Shown piece by piece: positions 1-13,357 of a stretch of DNA of 64,000 bases. A program made the position numbers and the translations under genes. Origin of the DNA: Lepidonotus clava (taxonomy: Eukaryota; Annelida; Polychaeta; Phyllodocida; Polynoidae); assembly GCA_936440205.1 (NCBI GenBank), contig OW387145.1:29143075-29207074 (forward strand), written 5' to 3'. The notes beneath the pieces are model-generated. The model did no database searches. It was not told where the DNA came from and worked only from the letters and a program-made list of their open reading frames with translations. How positions within the stretch are numbered: position 1 is the first letter of the stretch; every line of letters starts with the position of its first letter.

Positions 1-760
1 CCCTTTGAAAATCCTTGTACGCTTATTATGCGAAATACATATAATACATACACATATTTACCGTAATAGTTTTATAATTGTATTTGCTGAGTAATGTATT
101 TGAGCGAGTACATAAATGTCCGCCAGGTAGTCCATTCAAGCGTGTATCTTGTGCAATCGTTATCACATCCTTCAACAGTCAACAGTTAAGTACGCATAGC
201 ATTCTTGTATAAAGTGTAGCACCATGAAGCCTATAATATTATTAATATACCCTATCACCGGCCCATCACCTATACAGAAAACTAGTTGACCATCATTGTG
301 TATGTCAAAACAATAAGGATAATGTGTGCATAAGAGATGGTAGATTTATTAATCTACTTTATCTCAGTTTAATTTGTATGTTCCTAAGACGTGTTGTTTC
401 TGTGAACTCTTTGAATGGTTTTGACCTATGCTTCTGTACCTGCTGCTCGAATAGTAACCTTCAATAGCAAAACGACATATGAGAAATCGCGCAGTTAACC
501 ACTTTCCATGATTTACTGAAATATGAATAACTGTATTTGATTTACTGAAATATGAATAATTACATTATTATAAAAATGTAAAAAAAAAACACACACAAAA
601 AAAAAAAAAAAACCTGGATATGGACGCACTTGACATTCATAAATGACTTGTAAATTGTTTAACACCACAGTTTTGGATGTTTCTCTCAATTCCTGGATTT
701 CTCCGTTTGCACCCATGTATTATCACTTAGACTCCAGCACCATTAAGGCCCCGTGGGGGG
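1..760. other. Region 3' of the beta-galactosidase gene
   Basis: No gene is seen here. It lies downstream of the minus-strand gene ending at 761, so part is probably its 3' UTR. A minus-strand AATAAA-type signal can be read near 342-347. A mixed A-run and CA tract lies at about 577-612. The rest is AT-rich with no open frame of interest. Confidence 0.5.
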
Positions 761-3700
761 TCACTGCCTCTCCATGAAGTAGCTGATGGGTCCCCAGGTC
801 CAGCTGCCCAGCTTGGTGAACAGTTTGAGGGCCCCAAACAGGGCCTTCTCCTTGGCTGGGATGACTGTCTTGTGGATGACCTCCACCCCGTACTCCGGCC
901 GGTCAGTGAAGGTGACTCCAGGGTTTTTGGTGCCGTGAAGCTCGAACACGATCACCTGTAGGGGTAGACAAGATGATGGGGTGAGGTCAATCAGGTCATT
1001 GGGGATAGACACGGTAAGCATGGATGGCCTATGCAGTGCCATCTGGTGCGATTCATTATTCGTTTGAACAAGGTAAGATGTTCAGGGATGAAAAATTAAA
1101 TATGCTTAGGTATACAAGAAACAAGTTTTGTTCTTAATGAAATGAGAATGTTTATGGCAAGGCTTTTCTTTGGCTCGCAATATGCCTTGCAGACTTACCC
1201 ACACTTTTGCAGCATTTGAATTAATATACGCAGAAATTTATTTTATTCTTTGATTTTGAAAAATGCACTTTTTCCAATCGAACTCTACACTAGATACTTA
1301 TTTTCTACGTGTCTTCAAAGCTGCTATGGTGACTCATTTAGTCCTCCCTCTAACAAACAATATGGGTTTAGGAATGTTTACCATTGAGAAACTCCAACGC
1401 ATGGTTTTTGAATGCCATATCAAATACCTTTGTTCTATATGTAAATTAAATCATTGAATCCTTTATATATGTAAATTAGATTAATGAATCTTTAACGATT
1501 ACAGGTATAAGACATGTATAGAATTTACAGCCGTAGCCATACCTCGTTTTTGCCTTCCTTCAGGAGGGGTGCGGGGACATAGAGGGTTTGCTGTGGTCCG
1601 ATCTCCCAGTAACGGCCGAGGTTAAAGCCGTTCACCCATACCACGCCTTTGGTCCACCCCTAAAGTAAAGAGAATCACATACTACATGTATATCAATTTC
1701 GGCGATGAAGCGATATTTCCTTGGCAGTACATGTCTTTTTTTCATATTCAATATCATTTTAAGACCAATTTAAGACCAAGGTATCGTACATTTAAGAATG
1801 ATATCTCTGGCAAAATGATAAAGATAAACGGAATATTGTTTATTATAGTGTCCCTCAAATGGATCAACTAAGGCATTTTGACCTCAACCCAAGAATGGTA
1901 GATATTTAAGACTATTCAAATGCCTAGAATTAAAAGAACTTGATCTAAGACCAGTTATATTTCTTCTTTGACGCCCATCCCAATCGGAGGAAAGAAAGGT
2001 CACTTCGAGTCCCCTGCAGCTCCGGACATTTTGCATTAACCAGTGCGCACGGAACACTTTAGTTGTTATAATATGATATTATCATATACCATGTCTACTC
2101 TGGTCACATATTCTATTTTGCTATTCCCTCTGAATATATAATTATGTAGGTATTCAAAAAGTACCTTTTTAATTAATAAATCATAGACGTAAACTATATG
2201 TAGCATATTCCAATTGTATATAGAGAATAGTGTAAAAGAATGATAATTTCACTGTCTTTATTTCTCAGATTTCCAGGTGGATCTACGTTAAAACTCTTAC
2301 TCTCATATCAATCCAGGTATCTTGTGGCGCCCCCTGGATGTTTAGTTCTCCCCTGTGTAGACAGGTGGCGTTCTGGTCGCCCCGTCCCTGCTGCCAGCAG
2401 CCAGATGCGGCTAATCTGAAAAGAAAAATCAAACTTTTATAGTAATGTTCCTGGTAAAGTAAACGTTATTTCTATTCCTGACACTTTATTTTAGGGCAAA
2501 ATTTTACAAATAAAATACACGTTCTTACTCTTTATATTACAAAAATGGTGTGAATCATATTTGTTTTCGCACAGGGTCCATTGTCTACCAGAACGGTTTT
2601 ACAAGTGAATGATAAACCTTTGCCGTAGCAAAGACTCATTTTGAAAGTGTTAGTTACAAAACATGGCAGAAAGCGCAGTTTGTGAAAATGGCATTGTTTT
2701 TTTTTCTATTTCCGTTACTTACTTTTCAAAGAATGCAGGCTTGAACTCTAGTGGATATATGTACCAAGAATCAACCTTCTTTCCGTCTACCAATACGTCC
2801 TCTCGCAAGCCTAGAGTAAATAACAGACAATGGATTGCATATGAAACATCACTTTCATACTATACCATTCGAATGCCATGAGTACTTTTAATCATGCTTT
2901 TAAGTTTTTCAATGGTTATTATTTAGAGTTTGAAAATATCCTCATTGTAGCTGTTATGAATTGATTTGGGTTGTAAATACACACACACAAAAACACTGGT
3001 AAATCTCTAGAGGGAAAACAAACATTTCTTTTATAGTCAACAACTTTCTTAAAATCCATGATCACTTATTTCCGGATCATCTTGAATTTCCAATCTCAAT
3101 GGTAATGCCCCATAAGTATATAGTATAATGTCGATCTTCAACTAATTTAAAACCCGTCTGACGTCTGAAGGTTTCATCAAACTCAAGCTTATGACTCTTG
3201 GAAACACCCTAAGAAAGCATTTGCAGGGAGCAGATATTTATTAATGAAACAGTTAGGCCTAAAAGAAAACAAGAAACCCATGAAGGTAGATCGTAAACGA
3301 TCTAGAGTGAAAAAAATGCAAGAACAAGAATTCTGAAATGTAGAATGATTTCCAGCAAATAGGAGACATTTTTGGCAATAAGTAGGCCTAATTATAATTT
3401 ATTCAAGGTTTTAGCAAAATCTATTGGTTGGGTTTTTTAGTATAGAAATAACAACAAAAATCATATTAATTTTCTAGAAAATGTTGTAATCATCACAGAA
3501 TTTCCTGACATGAAAATAATGGACATTCTCACTTGGGGCTACAACCTCAGAGTCAGTTTTGACTCACAGTTGACTCATAATGGGAGTCAAAAATGTTTCA
3601 AATTAGGAAATTTTTCAAAGTGCTCAAATCGGCATATAAACCCTACTAAATGATTCTTTCTTCAACAAGTCGTCTGCTCCTTGAATCCTAGGATTATCAA

Positions 3701-6700
3701 GGGGCTAGGGCGGCTATTTATCGATATAACCAACCATGCACATACCAGCAGGGGCGGGCCTACACCTGGACACCACTGACCCAGGCCTCAGTGGCGTACC
3801 CCACCCCCTTCCCCCTTACCTACCCCACGTGCCAAGACCAGCAGGGGGCTGGCCTATACCTGGAATATCCACCAATGAGCACCACACTCACTTAAACGTC
3901 CGTGCTCAGACCAGCAGGGGAGGGATTACACCTGCACACCACTGACCCAGGCCTCAGTGGCGTACCCCACCCCCTCCCCCCTTACCTATACCCACATGCC
4001 CAGATCAGCTGGGGGCGGACCTATAACCTGACAGCCCACCAATGATCACAGGGCTAAGATCTTAGGGCTGAGAGGCATCCAAGGCGGCCGTGCGCCTCTC
4101 TAGGCATCCATGATTGACAGGTACTGAAGTAGACACTGAGAGGCGTCCAAGGCGGCCGTCTATAGGCATGATTGACAGGTAGGTCATCCCCACACAATAG
4201 GCAGCTCGGCCCCACACAATAGGCAGCTTGGCCCCCACACAATAGGCAGCTAACTACTACACAACTTTCCGTTATGTACTCAACGTAACACAAAGGATCG
4301 ACGTTCGACTCTTACTAGTGAAAAAAATGTTATCCATTCACGCACTACACCAATACAAACCCATTTTTTTCACTAAAAATGTTGTGTTCAGTTAACACGA
4401 CTTACCCTAATTATTTTGCCCTACTCTAACGCTTTTTAGGAAAGTTGTCCAACAATTTTTCAAAATACAAAATAATTGATCGGAAAAGCATGGAATAGCA
4501 TGGAACAGCATGTAGATGACTATGGCATGTAGATACTTAAATTTGTTTTAGAAGATGGTTAGAATTTTTTTTTAAATCATCAACACCGCCTACCCTACCC
4601 AAATCTATCCACCCTATTTTGTTCGACCTGTTACATGAGACAACAATTTCGTTTGTGCCTTATGAACTAACCTTTTCTTTGGTTATTCAAAACTGGACTC
4701 CTGAAGTCTGCGTAGTTGACACGACCACAGTTTTCCACCAAGATGTCGAGCATGCCTTCCTCCTCGGCCCCTTCTATCTTCGTAACGCTGTCCTTCTGCA
4801 ACCAGTCTACCACTCCCACCTCCTTCTCATTCAGCATCAGCTGCATGTATAGAACACGAGGAAAGTTTAATATTTGATGTCTAATGCCGAGATACACAAT
4901 GAAATACATACAGCTAGATCCCAAATATGTTTAGACATACTACTTCAAAAGTTAAGGTTTACTGAACGAAACAGAATAACAAAGTTATTTCCGAGATGTA
5001 ACAATGTTTCATTTCGTTTTAATGTAAAATATTTGATGTGTAGTAGCTGGATTCTACATAATAACATGTCTTATACTTAAAAAATCTATTCATATATATC
5101 CTTAAACATCAGTCTTACATTCAAAATATTAGAACTTCAAAGCCCCCTTAAATTTTTCCCTCCCTTAGTCTCTCACATGTACATGTATTAGTAATTGTTC
5201 CACTCACTATAGCTCTGTCGTGCACCTTCCCCGTCAGCCTGACCTCGTTGATTTTGCCCACCGAGGATCGGTACAAGACGAAGCCGTAACTCTGACCGCC
5301 ACCTTTGTTCAGGTCCTTCAACTCTTCCATCGCCAATACTTTGTCACTTTTGATTTGCTACGGACATATGGAAGGTTTTATAGGTAAACTATAGTTATAA
5401 TAATATCTGCTATAAAATAATCTATGCTGTCAATCATTTCGCCTATAAGATGCTGTAATCTGCTCCTTTTTTAAAAAAAATTAGTGCAATGGGTTGATTC
5501 AAATACTCTTACATTGTGACATTGTAAATGTAACTGATATAATACATATAATGATACAAGAACTTCCTAATTGTGATATGTATTATTGTTGAGTGTTTGC
5601 TATCTTAATTGATACATAATCATAAGAATATCTTACCTCAACATTACCAAGTATATCTTCAAGTCCAATGAACGACGTGAATTCCACCGATCCTAGAGGA
5701 AAAGAAGTGCGATTTATTGATTGGTGTGTCAAATTCACAAGCTGCTAGATCGTAACACATTAGGTCATATGATTCAGTATATGCCTCATAATAAAAAGAC
5801 AATAGAAACCAGATTGTACAATACTAACCATACAAGATCACTTTCGATGAAAAGGTTTTTGACTCGAAAAGATAATTAAGAACAGTACAGTAAAGGTTGT
5901 ATTTTTTTGCAAGTCATTTGCCGCAGTACGAACATTACAGGCTGTGCGGGATGCTGGATATACATTCTTTTTCCTTTTAATTGTAATGAACCATTGTTTA
6001 GGTGAAAATACTTCCCCAAATTATGGCCTAATAGACACTTTGATACTGCCGTCTGAGGAGGAAGGACTTTACGTACACAACATTTTCATACTTTAGATTA
6101 TCTTCTACGAGTATTACACAAAGTAAAAATGTTTTCATTTATCCATAAGATATACATCAGAAATCCGTATTTTAGTTTCAAAACTTACCGTAAGCTTTGC
6201 TTGGAATCGGGGCCGGTGGGTCTGGTAGATCTTTGGGAACTGTCAAAATATCAATACCACCTTTAATTTTATTTTACCAAAAAACGTTTTTAAATGGATC
6301 AGCTTTGTTCATATTCATCGTTTGATTTTATTTAATTGAACACAATCCTAAAATTTTGGAACACGTTAAACTAAGTTTACGTATACATATTGGGAACAAT
6401 TGTGAAATATAATTTTTACTTCCTGAATATATTATCTAATATCACGATAGTTTCTGGTCTTATGGTTATACATAAGTGTCTTTTGCGAAGAATGAATCCA
6501 CAATTACTTTACTGTGAGGAGGCCGTTGTTTCAACACTCAATTTGAGAACTATTATATTGTATATAACTTCACATACCTTGGTCCGGTAGCATCTTTGTA
6601 AATAGTTCCCTTATGAAGTGGAATTTGGGAGTTAAGTCGCCGTTTTCGGCGATAGGTGCGTTGTAATCTACAAAGATTTAAATGTATGGTATATTTAATA

Positions 6701-9700
6701 AGCAGTGGAAAAAATCGCAAGAAATGATTAAAAATAGACAACGGGTTTTGGAGCTATACGCTGCATTCTCGGATATAATCATAATTAACCATGTAGAAGA
6801 CCTCAATCGGTCTAAACATGTCGGTTTGATTTTAGATAAAGTTCTACCATCCTGAAAATCATCTACTGGTGTTGGTTCGACATTTCTTTCAACCTTTTGA
6901 TAATCATAATTAGAGCACATTGAAATGATCCATTTTACATTTAATGAAAGATCACATATTTTTCTGTTTTATTATCGGTGAAAACTACAATCAGCAAGAT
7001 ATCACAGAAAACTTTGGCTTGGAATTCTATCTTTAGTTAAGTTTAAAAGAGTGAGATTGATATATGAGAATAATAACAATTTCAAAGCTGTTTCCAGACA
7101 AAAATATACAAATCTAAATCAACCCCTAAAACCTGGCACATGCTTTCACCAATAATATTGAATACACATTTTCTAACATGGACTTTAACTACTCTTTCAG
7201 TGGCTTTTATAATCCGCTGGAAGATCTTATGTATACCGTTAGAAATAAAGAAAGAAAAAAGAAGGGAAGACAGTTTATTTACCGTAGCTGCCAATGTCGG
7301 GTGCGTAGAGTTCTTTCTCCGATTCGTTAGTTGCCCCTAGGCCCTCGTTGGCCCCGTTCATGAAGCCGAAGGTGGTCCCTCCGTGGATCATGTAGAAGTT
7401 GACCGAACTCTTCTCCTCCACCAGCCACGTCAGTACCTTCTGGAACTCTTTGGGTGAAAAATGTTTTTAGGATTCATTGCTTTTGTTGCAGCTGACTTGA
7501 ATTATATCACAAATGAATTATGAATTGGGATTTACTGGTATTACATAAATTTGTCAAAGACAAACATGTCCCTCGTAAGGTTTCTTATGCAACTGCTAAG
7601 TTGCCTTAAGAATGCTAATTGCGATTTGCTGATTTTCTCGTCCTAACGTCGAATGAATGAATAGAATTATGAAGATCGTTTACCAGATACACTGTATATA
7701 AAAACCAAGAAAATATACATGCTTTACTATCAAATAATTCTATATCTGTTGAAACCACTGCAAAATATAATCCCTCTGTTTAATTAATACACATGTACTA
7801 TATATATGTGTGTCTTTTTTACCCTAAGTCACAAATAAAACCTTCAGGGGTCAAGACACAGACTGTATTTAAATTGTCATAATATTAATCTTAATCAGTT
7901 GTGACAATAATTATTTTATATTTGATGATGTGTGCTTAGATAGGTTGAGGCCATATTCATTCGCATGTTTTTCTATGATAGTCGTGGGATTGTTTTAACT
8001 ACTCCCATGGAGCTTCTCCCCTGAGGCACTCACCCTCCAGGGGCCAGACGTGGTGCTTCTCTCCCCAGTGGTCGAACCAGCCCGTCCAGAACTCCATGGC
8101 CATCAGCGGCCACCCGGGCCTCTTAGAGTTCTTCAGATACTCGTACATCAAGTACCCGTGCTCCTGTTCCTGGAAGTTACACGTGATCTGCTCTGAAATT
8201 GAAAAAAAAACAACATAAAAATGGTGTCTTTTTAAAGCAATGATCTGCTGGCTATAGGTTAGTGAACAGGGTCACTTGTATGGGAGGGGTGCTTTGCTTG
8301 GTGAACTTGGATGTTTTTGTAAAATAGTTAGGGAACTGTAATTAGGAAATGATATTGCGGAACGTACCTTTATCTCGTTAAGATTTCACGGGCCGGGGTT
8401 TTAAAGAAAAATAACTAAACAGAGCGTTTATCATGGGTTGTGTGTGTGAGGATGCGGGTTAAGAATTCGCATGCATCTCTTTATTGCAACCCCCCCCCCC
8501 CACACACACACCCACCCATCTAGGCTGGGATGATAGTTGTTTTGTATATAATTATTATGCAGTGTATCCCAAAAACCACCGGACAGCCGGACATGTCCCA
8601 GATTTTTCTAGCCACATCCGATGATTGGCCCTTGATCATCAGACATTTTGTCCAGCAAAAGTTCCATACTTTATGACTACGAAATGACAATTGTCTTAAG
8701 TTATTTCGATGAATTCTTTTTATATATTTATTTGATTTTTACATGTCCGGTATGACAGGGAAATGTCCGATGCAATCCCTATAAATCTCGGACAATTTGT
8801 CCGCCGTTGCAGAAAGTTTTTGGGATAGATCTATACTGTTATGGCTAGAAATTGTTTATCTATTCCCTACAGGACCATGTGGAAAAGCATTATCAAAAGA
8901 AATATGCTTTGGGGCAGTAATCGATAGGTAGAAAAGCAAAGGTTTAGAAGTGCGATGTAGTACCAGAACTAGATGCAACTCTTGCAGACACTGTTGCTGT
9001 GTCCTACGAAAAATGTGCTATCATTATTTCTTACCTCCTGGGACTTCGCCACGGCTGATTCCTTGCCCGTTATCGGATGTAAAGAAAAATTCGGTGACTC
9101 CATGTTTAAGCATAGACTGAAAAAGAAAAGAGGCAGAATCAAGGCATGTTCCGTACTAAGTTAGTGTAAAGAAAAAAGAAGTAGTCTATGATAGTCGACA
9201 ACATAAAGTAATGTTGGTAAAACAAAGCCTTAAAAATGAGGCTGGAAACAATTTTATGGGCAGCTGGAAGTTTATATCAGTGTACTATGTTTGTTTTTTC
9301 AATAGCAACGTATTCCGCAATATTTGGAATAATCATGATATCATATAGTAGAAAGTATCGTGTACTTACCTGTTTGAGGAAGTTTTTGTAGTCAATATTG
9401 CTGCCATAGGAACCATATTCGTTTTCTACTTGGACAGCGATGATTGGGCCACCATTGGTGTACTTGAATGGAGAAAAAATAATAATGACAGATATAGTGG
9501 CTATAGCAACACGAATTTAGACTGACTGATAAGTAATGATATAGATCTATGAGGTTCCCCAAGCATAGAGTCTATGATAGGTACCAACGCAAAATCCATT
9601 TTCAAATTCCCTGCGTTTTCCCTGTCTCATGGCAAATTTTCCCTGTGTCATATTGAGCAAGTCATTCAAATTTAAAAGCTTTCACGTGCAGAAAAAATCT

Positions 9701-11333
9701 GGACCTAACAACAAGAAGTCAAATCCTTACTATTTTGAGAATCAGGAATTTAAGAACTTCGCCAAATGAAATTTTGCCGAATATTTCAAACTCACTAACC
9801 TGGAGGTCCCGCACCTGGTCCATGACGGCCTTCAGGTAGTTGTCACACGCGTCCATGTAAGGTTGGTATTGGGTCCGCACGTCCATCTTAGGATCGGCCA
9901 ACAACCAACTGAAACAATCAACTTTTTTCATACATCAAAATATTTCGAAAATAAATTTAAACCGAAACATATCTATTTATATCTAAGGACATTTTTCTTT
10001 AAGCTTTAATTTTGCTTATGTATTTCTCTGTCTGAATGACAGCAATTGATGCTGGAGAAAAACACGACTGCTGAAAAAAATATTTTTGATTAATCAATAA
10101 AGACCTTATTTGTATTTATAATATGAATAAAATGTTTGTTTTCAACCTTTTGGCACTCCCAGTCGATTTTGAATTTTTTTTTTATTATAATGGTTATCTT
10201 TTTAGTAATCAATGGAAAGGTGGTATACATGGATCTTGGGAACTGTATTGTATCTGGATTGGCTTCACATGTGACTTTACCAGCTTATCACTGGGCGAAA
10301 GGATATGGTTTAAAAATTATTGGAATATTATTTGTTATTATATAAATTTTAATTTAAGCAATGTAGTTTAGAATAAGTGTTCGTATAACAATAGCAAATA
10401 TGTCAGTGCAAAGAATGCATTATAATGTCCATAGAAAGGTCAGTTACCTTGGAAGCCCTCCGAATTCCCATTCGGCGCATATGTATGGACCGGGACGGAA
10501 GAGAACGTACAGACCTACTTCCTGAGCTAGCTTGATATAGGCCCTGTAAGAGTGACAGAAGGTAAACTATATAGGTACATGGACGAAAGTTGAGTTTCTA
10601 ATAAAGCTCGTCATAGTTATGCATTTTTCATTTAAAAAAATCAAATTAAAGAATTATAAAAAATGGATACTGTGGCAGTAAAAAATGTCTTTTGGTGTAA
10701 TTTGTACTTAATGGGTTTTTTTCAATTACGATATATCCTAAGACCGTAGAACAGCACTGACTAGAGATCAGAACCTACCTAAGATCATGAGTACCATCAA
10801 ACTTGAATTCTCCCTTAATCTCTTCATGGAAGTTCCAGGGCACGTACCTAGAAAGGTGGGAAGAAGGGAGGTGCAACGTTGTTAAAGGATGCAATATACA
10901 TAATGTGTTTACCACTGAAATCATTATCTATCGATCAAAATTTCGCAATTTTCAGTTTTCCATCAGTTAAAAGTCATATTCTTTTTTCAATGAATGCAAA
11001 TCAAATAGATCTACACTAGATATTGGCATTAGTCTATAAATAATTAATGCGTAGGAAATTTATATTACACAATAAAAGTTCTGGCCAAAATATTGCACAA
11101 CATGAGTATTCAGATAGAACATTACCTCAAATCAAGGAAATGCAAGTAACTTACGTTTCCACGCAGTTAAGACCGGCAGCTTTTACTCTCATGAGTCTGT
11201 CGCGCCAGTATTCTGGGACAATCCGGAAGTAGTGCATCGCTCCACTAAGGAGAATGATTTTCTTGTCTTTCAAGTAGAAGCTCCCATCTTTGGCCTGCAG
11301 GGGCGTCGCTCGAGCACCTGGGGCGTCTGCCAT
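761..11333 (-). CDS. GLB1L2: GH35 beta-galactosidase-1-like protein (GLB1L2/GLB1L3-like), 17 coding exons, 660 aa
   Basis: This encodes a glycoside hydrolase family 35 protein, expected to remove terminal beta-galactosyl residues. Coding exons on the minus strand are 11333-11155, 10847-10779, 10543-10448, 9908-9800, 9462-9370, 9116-9035, 8192-8034, 7447-7283, 6667-6578, 6239-6189, 5692-5637, 5357-5208, 4840-4672, 2810-2723, 2415-2301, 1659-1543 and 955-761. All have GT-AG borders and matching phases, giving 660 residues, close to the usual 635-680. Motifs seen are [23 protein letters not shown] (acid/base Glu166), [12 protein letters not shown] (nucleophile Glu243), [13 protein letters not shown], and the C-terminal [25 protein letters not shown] and GPQQTLYVP. 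These last ones favour GLB1L2/L3 over lysosomal GLB1, but orthology is inferred. The start ATG is fixed by an in-frame TGA at 11342-11340. No signal peptide follows it, which is odd for this normally secreted or lysosomal family. An acceptor AG just upstream (11350-11349) implies a noncoding 5' exon further right. Confidence 0.93.
3743..4080. repeat. Tandem dimer, about 168-bp period, in a beta-galactosidase intron
   Basis: Two adjacent copies begin at about 3745 and 3913. Each holds a GACCCAGGCCTCAGTGGCGT segment followed by a C-rich run and a second half-unit starting CAGCWGGGGGC. The half-units resemble each other, suggesting an older dimer later duplicated. It lies in the intron between exons 13 and 14. 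Open frames here are accidental. Confidence 0.7.
4065..4256. repeat. Short tandem repeats (about 67 bp x2, about 22 bp x3)
   Basis: A unit containing GAGGCRTCCAAGGCGGCCGT and ATTGACAGGTA occurs twice (about 4069-4125 and 4136-4182). Three copies of a 21-23 bp unit with the core CCACACAATAGGCAGCT follow at about 4189-4254. This directly follows the 168-bp dimer in the same intron. Confidence 0.7.
4381..4620. mobile_element. Dispersed repeat family A (GACCTACCC ends), copy 1
   Basis: It starts GTTGTGTTCAGTTAACACGA and CTTACCCTAA, and ends with CTACCCTACCCAAATC-like sequence. The same start and internal blocks recur at 11565-11825, 18330-18604 and 42239-42516. It looks like a non-autonomous DNA element of roughly 240-290 bp with degenerate inverted ends. 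Superfamily is not assigned. Confidence 0.5.
8565..8832. repeat. Cluster of GGACATGTCC-like words
   Basis: Variants of the palindromic word CGGACATGTCC and its halves (CCGGACAGCC, CCGGACATGTCC, GTCCGGTATG, GTCCGATGC, CGGACAATTTGTCCG) are scattered at irregular spacing. The same word family appears at 40465-40655. It sits in the intron between exons 6 and 7 of the beta-galactosidase gene. Confidence 0.5.
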
Positions 11334-11564
11334 TGTTGATCAAAGATTCTGTAAAAAGAATATACTTTTATGACCATAGGATCACAGAACTATGATGAAA
11401 CATTTCTTTGTGCGATAGGGGTCTGAAATACAAAACAAAAGAAATAAAGATTTGCCTTTCAAGTTTTTGAGTGGTGTCTTGTGTCTTGCTTCTGTACGCT
11501 TGGATTGGATTAGCTAAGGCCCCCCAAAAAATAGTTGTAGATCTAATCAGGTAACATAAGTAGA

Positions 11565-11825
11565 AAAAAAGGGTGGGTAGGTCGAATTTTGTTTTTTTCC
11601 CTTCTAATCTATATTTTTACTTACCAAAAAGACCCGGCCAGTGTTGAAAATATTAAAAAATCTATTTTTAGCATCTAAAATACATACCCAGAGCATCTAG
11701 ACCTAGACTCTATATGTTGTTCTCTGGTTTTCCATGCATTTTTAGGTCAATTCTTATGAACTTTGAAAACAAATAATCATAAATTTTCTTTAAAAAAAAG
11801 TTAGTTTTTTTTGGGGATCGATTTC
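11565..11825. mobile_element. Dispersed repeat family A, copy 2
   Basis: It begins GGGTGGGTAGGTCGAATTTT and carries the internal blocks GGCCAGTGTTGAAAATATT and ATACCCAGAGCATCTAGA, shared with the copies at 18.4 kb and, inverted, 42.4 kb. It lies just upstream of the beta-galactosidase coding start, inside the presumed 5' UTR intron. Confidence 0.55.
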
Positions 11826-12044
11826 TCTTTTGGTTGGTAGCCTAATAGATCATCTAGACCTCTAGTAGACTAGATCTAGCTAAAAATATACCCAGAATGT
11901 TAGATCTACCGGTAGTTTATTTTTATTTTTTCATAATATCCAATATATATAGTCTAGGTCTAGGCCTTGAAGGTGACACGCAAAGGAGAAAATAAAAATC
12001 CCAAATATTGTACACAACTCTTAATTGATGTATATTTTAAGCAG

Positions 12045-12179
12045 ATAATACCTGCCCGCCCCCAGTAGGGGGTTAGGGTCCACATAAGGTGGAATGATAA
12101 GGTAGTAATAATATAAGGTGAGGTTGAATGAATAATGGAGATGTAGTTGGCGAAACAAGGTGGAACCAGAAAACTGGCC
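12045..12179 (-). repeat. Split direct repeat B2 of the YR retrotransposon
   Basis: This 135-bp copy is identical to B1 at 12356-12490. It forms the 3' terminus of the element on the minus strand. Confidence 0.9.
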
Positions 12180-12201
12180 CTATTTATTAACAGGTAAGGT
12201 A

Positions 12202-12356
12202 AAAGTAAAACTTTGATCCGGTCAGAAACAGGTTAACTGATTGAATGAGATCTAGCCGTTGGGCGGTGACGTCACTGGGATATGACGTCATAGTCCGGAG
12301 CGCCCCCTGGTGGCAGCGGCGAGTTTATATCGGGTAATCGAGGATGTTCCCGCGCA
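12202..12356 (-). repeat. Split direct repeat A2 of the YR retrotransposon
   Basis: This 155-bp copy is identical to A1 at 16526-16680. It abuts B1 with a one-base overlap and is separated from B2 by 22 bp. It carries two TGACGTCA palindromes. Confidence 0.9.
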
Positions 12357-12490
12357 TAATACCTGCCCGCCCCCAGTAGGGGGTTAGGGTCCACATAAGG
12401 TGGAATGATAAGGTAGTAATAATATAAGGTGAGGTTGAATGAATAATGGAGATGTAGTTGGCGAAACAAGGTGGAACCAGAAAACTGGCC
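12356..12490 (-). repeat. Split direct repeat B1 of the YR retrotransposon
   Basis: This is the internal B copy, directly after the recombinase region and identical to B2. The B1-A2 junction is thought in this class to template the circular intermediate that the recombinase integrates. Confidence 0.9.
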
Positions 12491-12529
12491 AAGGCACCCA
12501 ACTACATATGGTGAAGTCAACGAGGCATA

Positions 12530-13350
12530 TCACAGAAGTGATGACGCGATTGGGGCGTCCTTGCGGCGCAAGGTAGAGTCCGAATGGTGTAAGTAGGAGA
12601 AAATGGACGAAGAGGCCCAGCCTCCGCGGGCTCTGATGTCCAAGAGGTCGGACCCTAGGGCCGACATGAGGGAAGCTCCACCATGACGCAGGGAGTGTGA
12701 ACTGATAGTGGAAGGGTCAAGGCCAATAGCGGCTGAACACTCCTTGAGTTTGTGATTAAACCAGGCGTAATCCATGGGATGAAGTCCGGAAGGGGTTGGA
12801 ATGCGGAAAAGGAAATCAGACTCCGAGGGGTTAAGTACACGTGAGAGTTCTGACATCCAGGTGACGGGACACAGGGGGAGCCTGGAGAGGCATTGAGGAC
12901 AATCCGGAGAGGTCTATCGGAGAATTGATCCGTCTTAGAAGTGGGGATGACAACGATCAGATGGTCAGGGTAGAGTGATAAGTTCTCCCAGCGAAGTGTG
13001 TGATGCGACAGGGTATAATGACACTTCCTGATAAGTGACCTGAAGGCCAGGGTGATGGCGGCCCAGAAGCAGAGGTCACAGGGTAGAATAGTATTGAGAT
13101 TCTCGTAGATGGTGAGCAGTTCCTGAGAGGAGAATGGGTGGCGGGGACGGCGCCGGGAGCTGCAAAGGCGGCGAATTCCTCTCAAAGTTAAACGTAAGTT
13201 GTAATCATGTGGGCGGGGAGGAAGGCCACATGTGGCCTGGTGCGCCCAGACAGCTGATAGGTAATTAGAAATGGAGCTGGGGGCCATAAATTCCGATAAG
13301 AATGTTACATACAAGCTCGCCTGGTAGGCAGAGCATGGGAAGGGATCCAA
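12530..13350 (-). CDS. Tyrosine recombinase region of the YR retrotransposon (fossil)
   Basis: The translation shows a tyrosine-recombinase C-terminal fold: an arginine in the FRSLIRKCH stretch, the box-II pattern HSLRHGGAS and a terminal tyrosine in FSYLHHS, the R-H-R-Y signature used by DIRS-group elements in place of an integrase. It follows the reverse transcriptase region by a few bases. The whole element, not this part alone, is the unit to annotate. Confidence 0.8.
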
Positions 13351-13357
13351 GCCAAAG

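Noticed and set aside
3736-3945. 69-codon Pro/His-rich frame
   Set aside because: It falls within the 168-bp tandem dimer; the composition follows the repeat.
10123-10371. 82-codon aromatic-rich frame in a beta-galactosidase intron
   Set aside because: It comes from AT-rich intron DNA; two overlapping frames look equally random.
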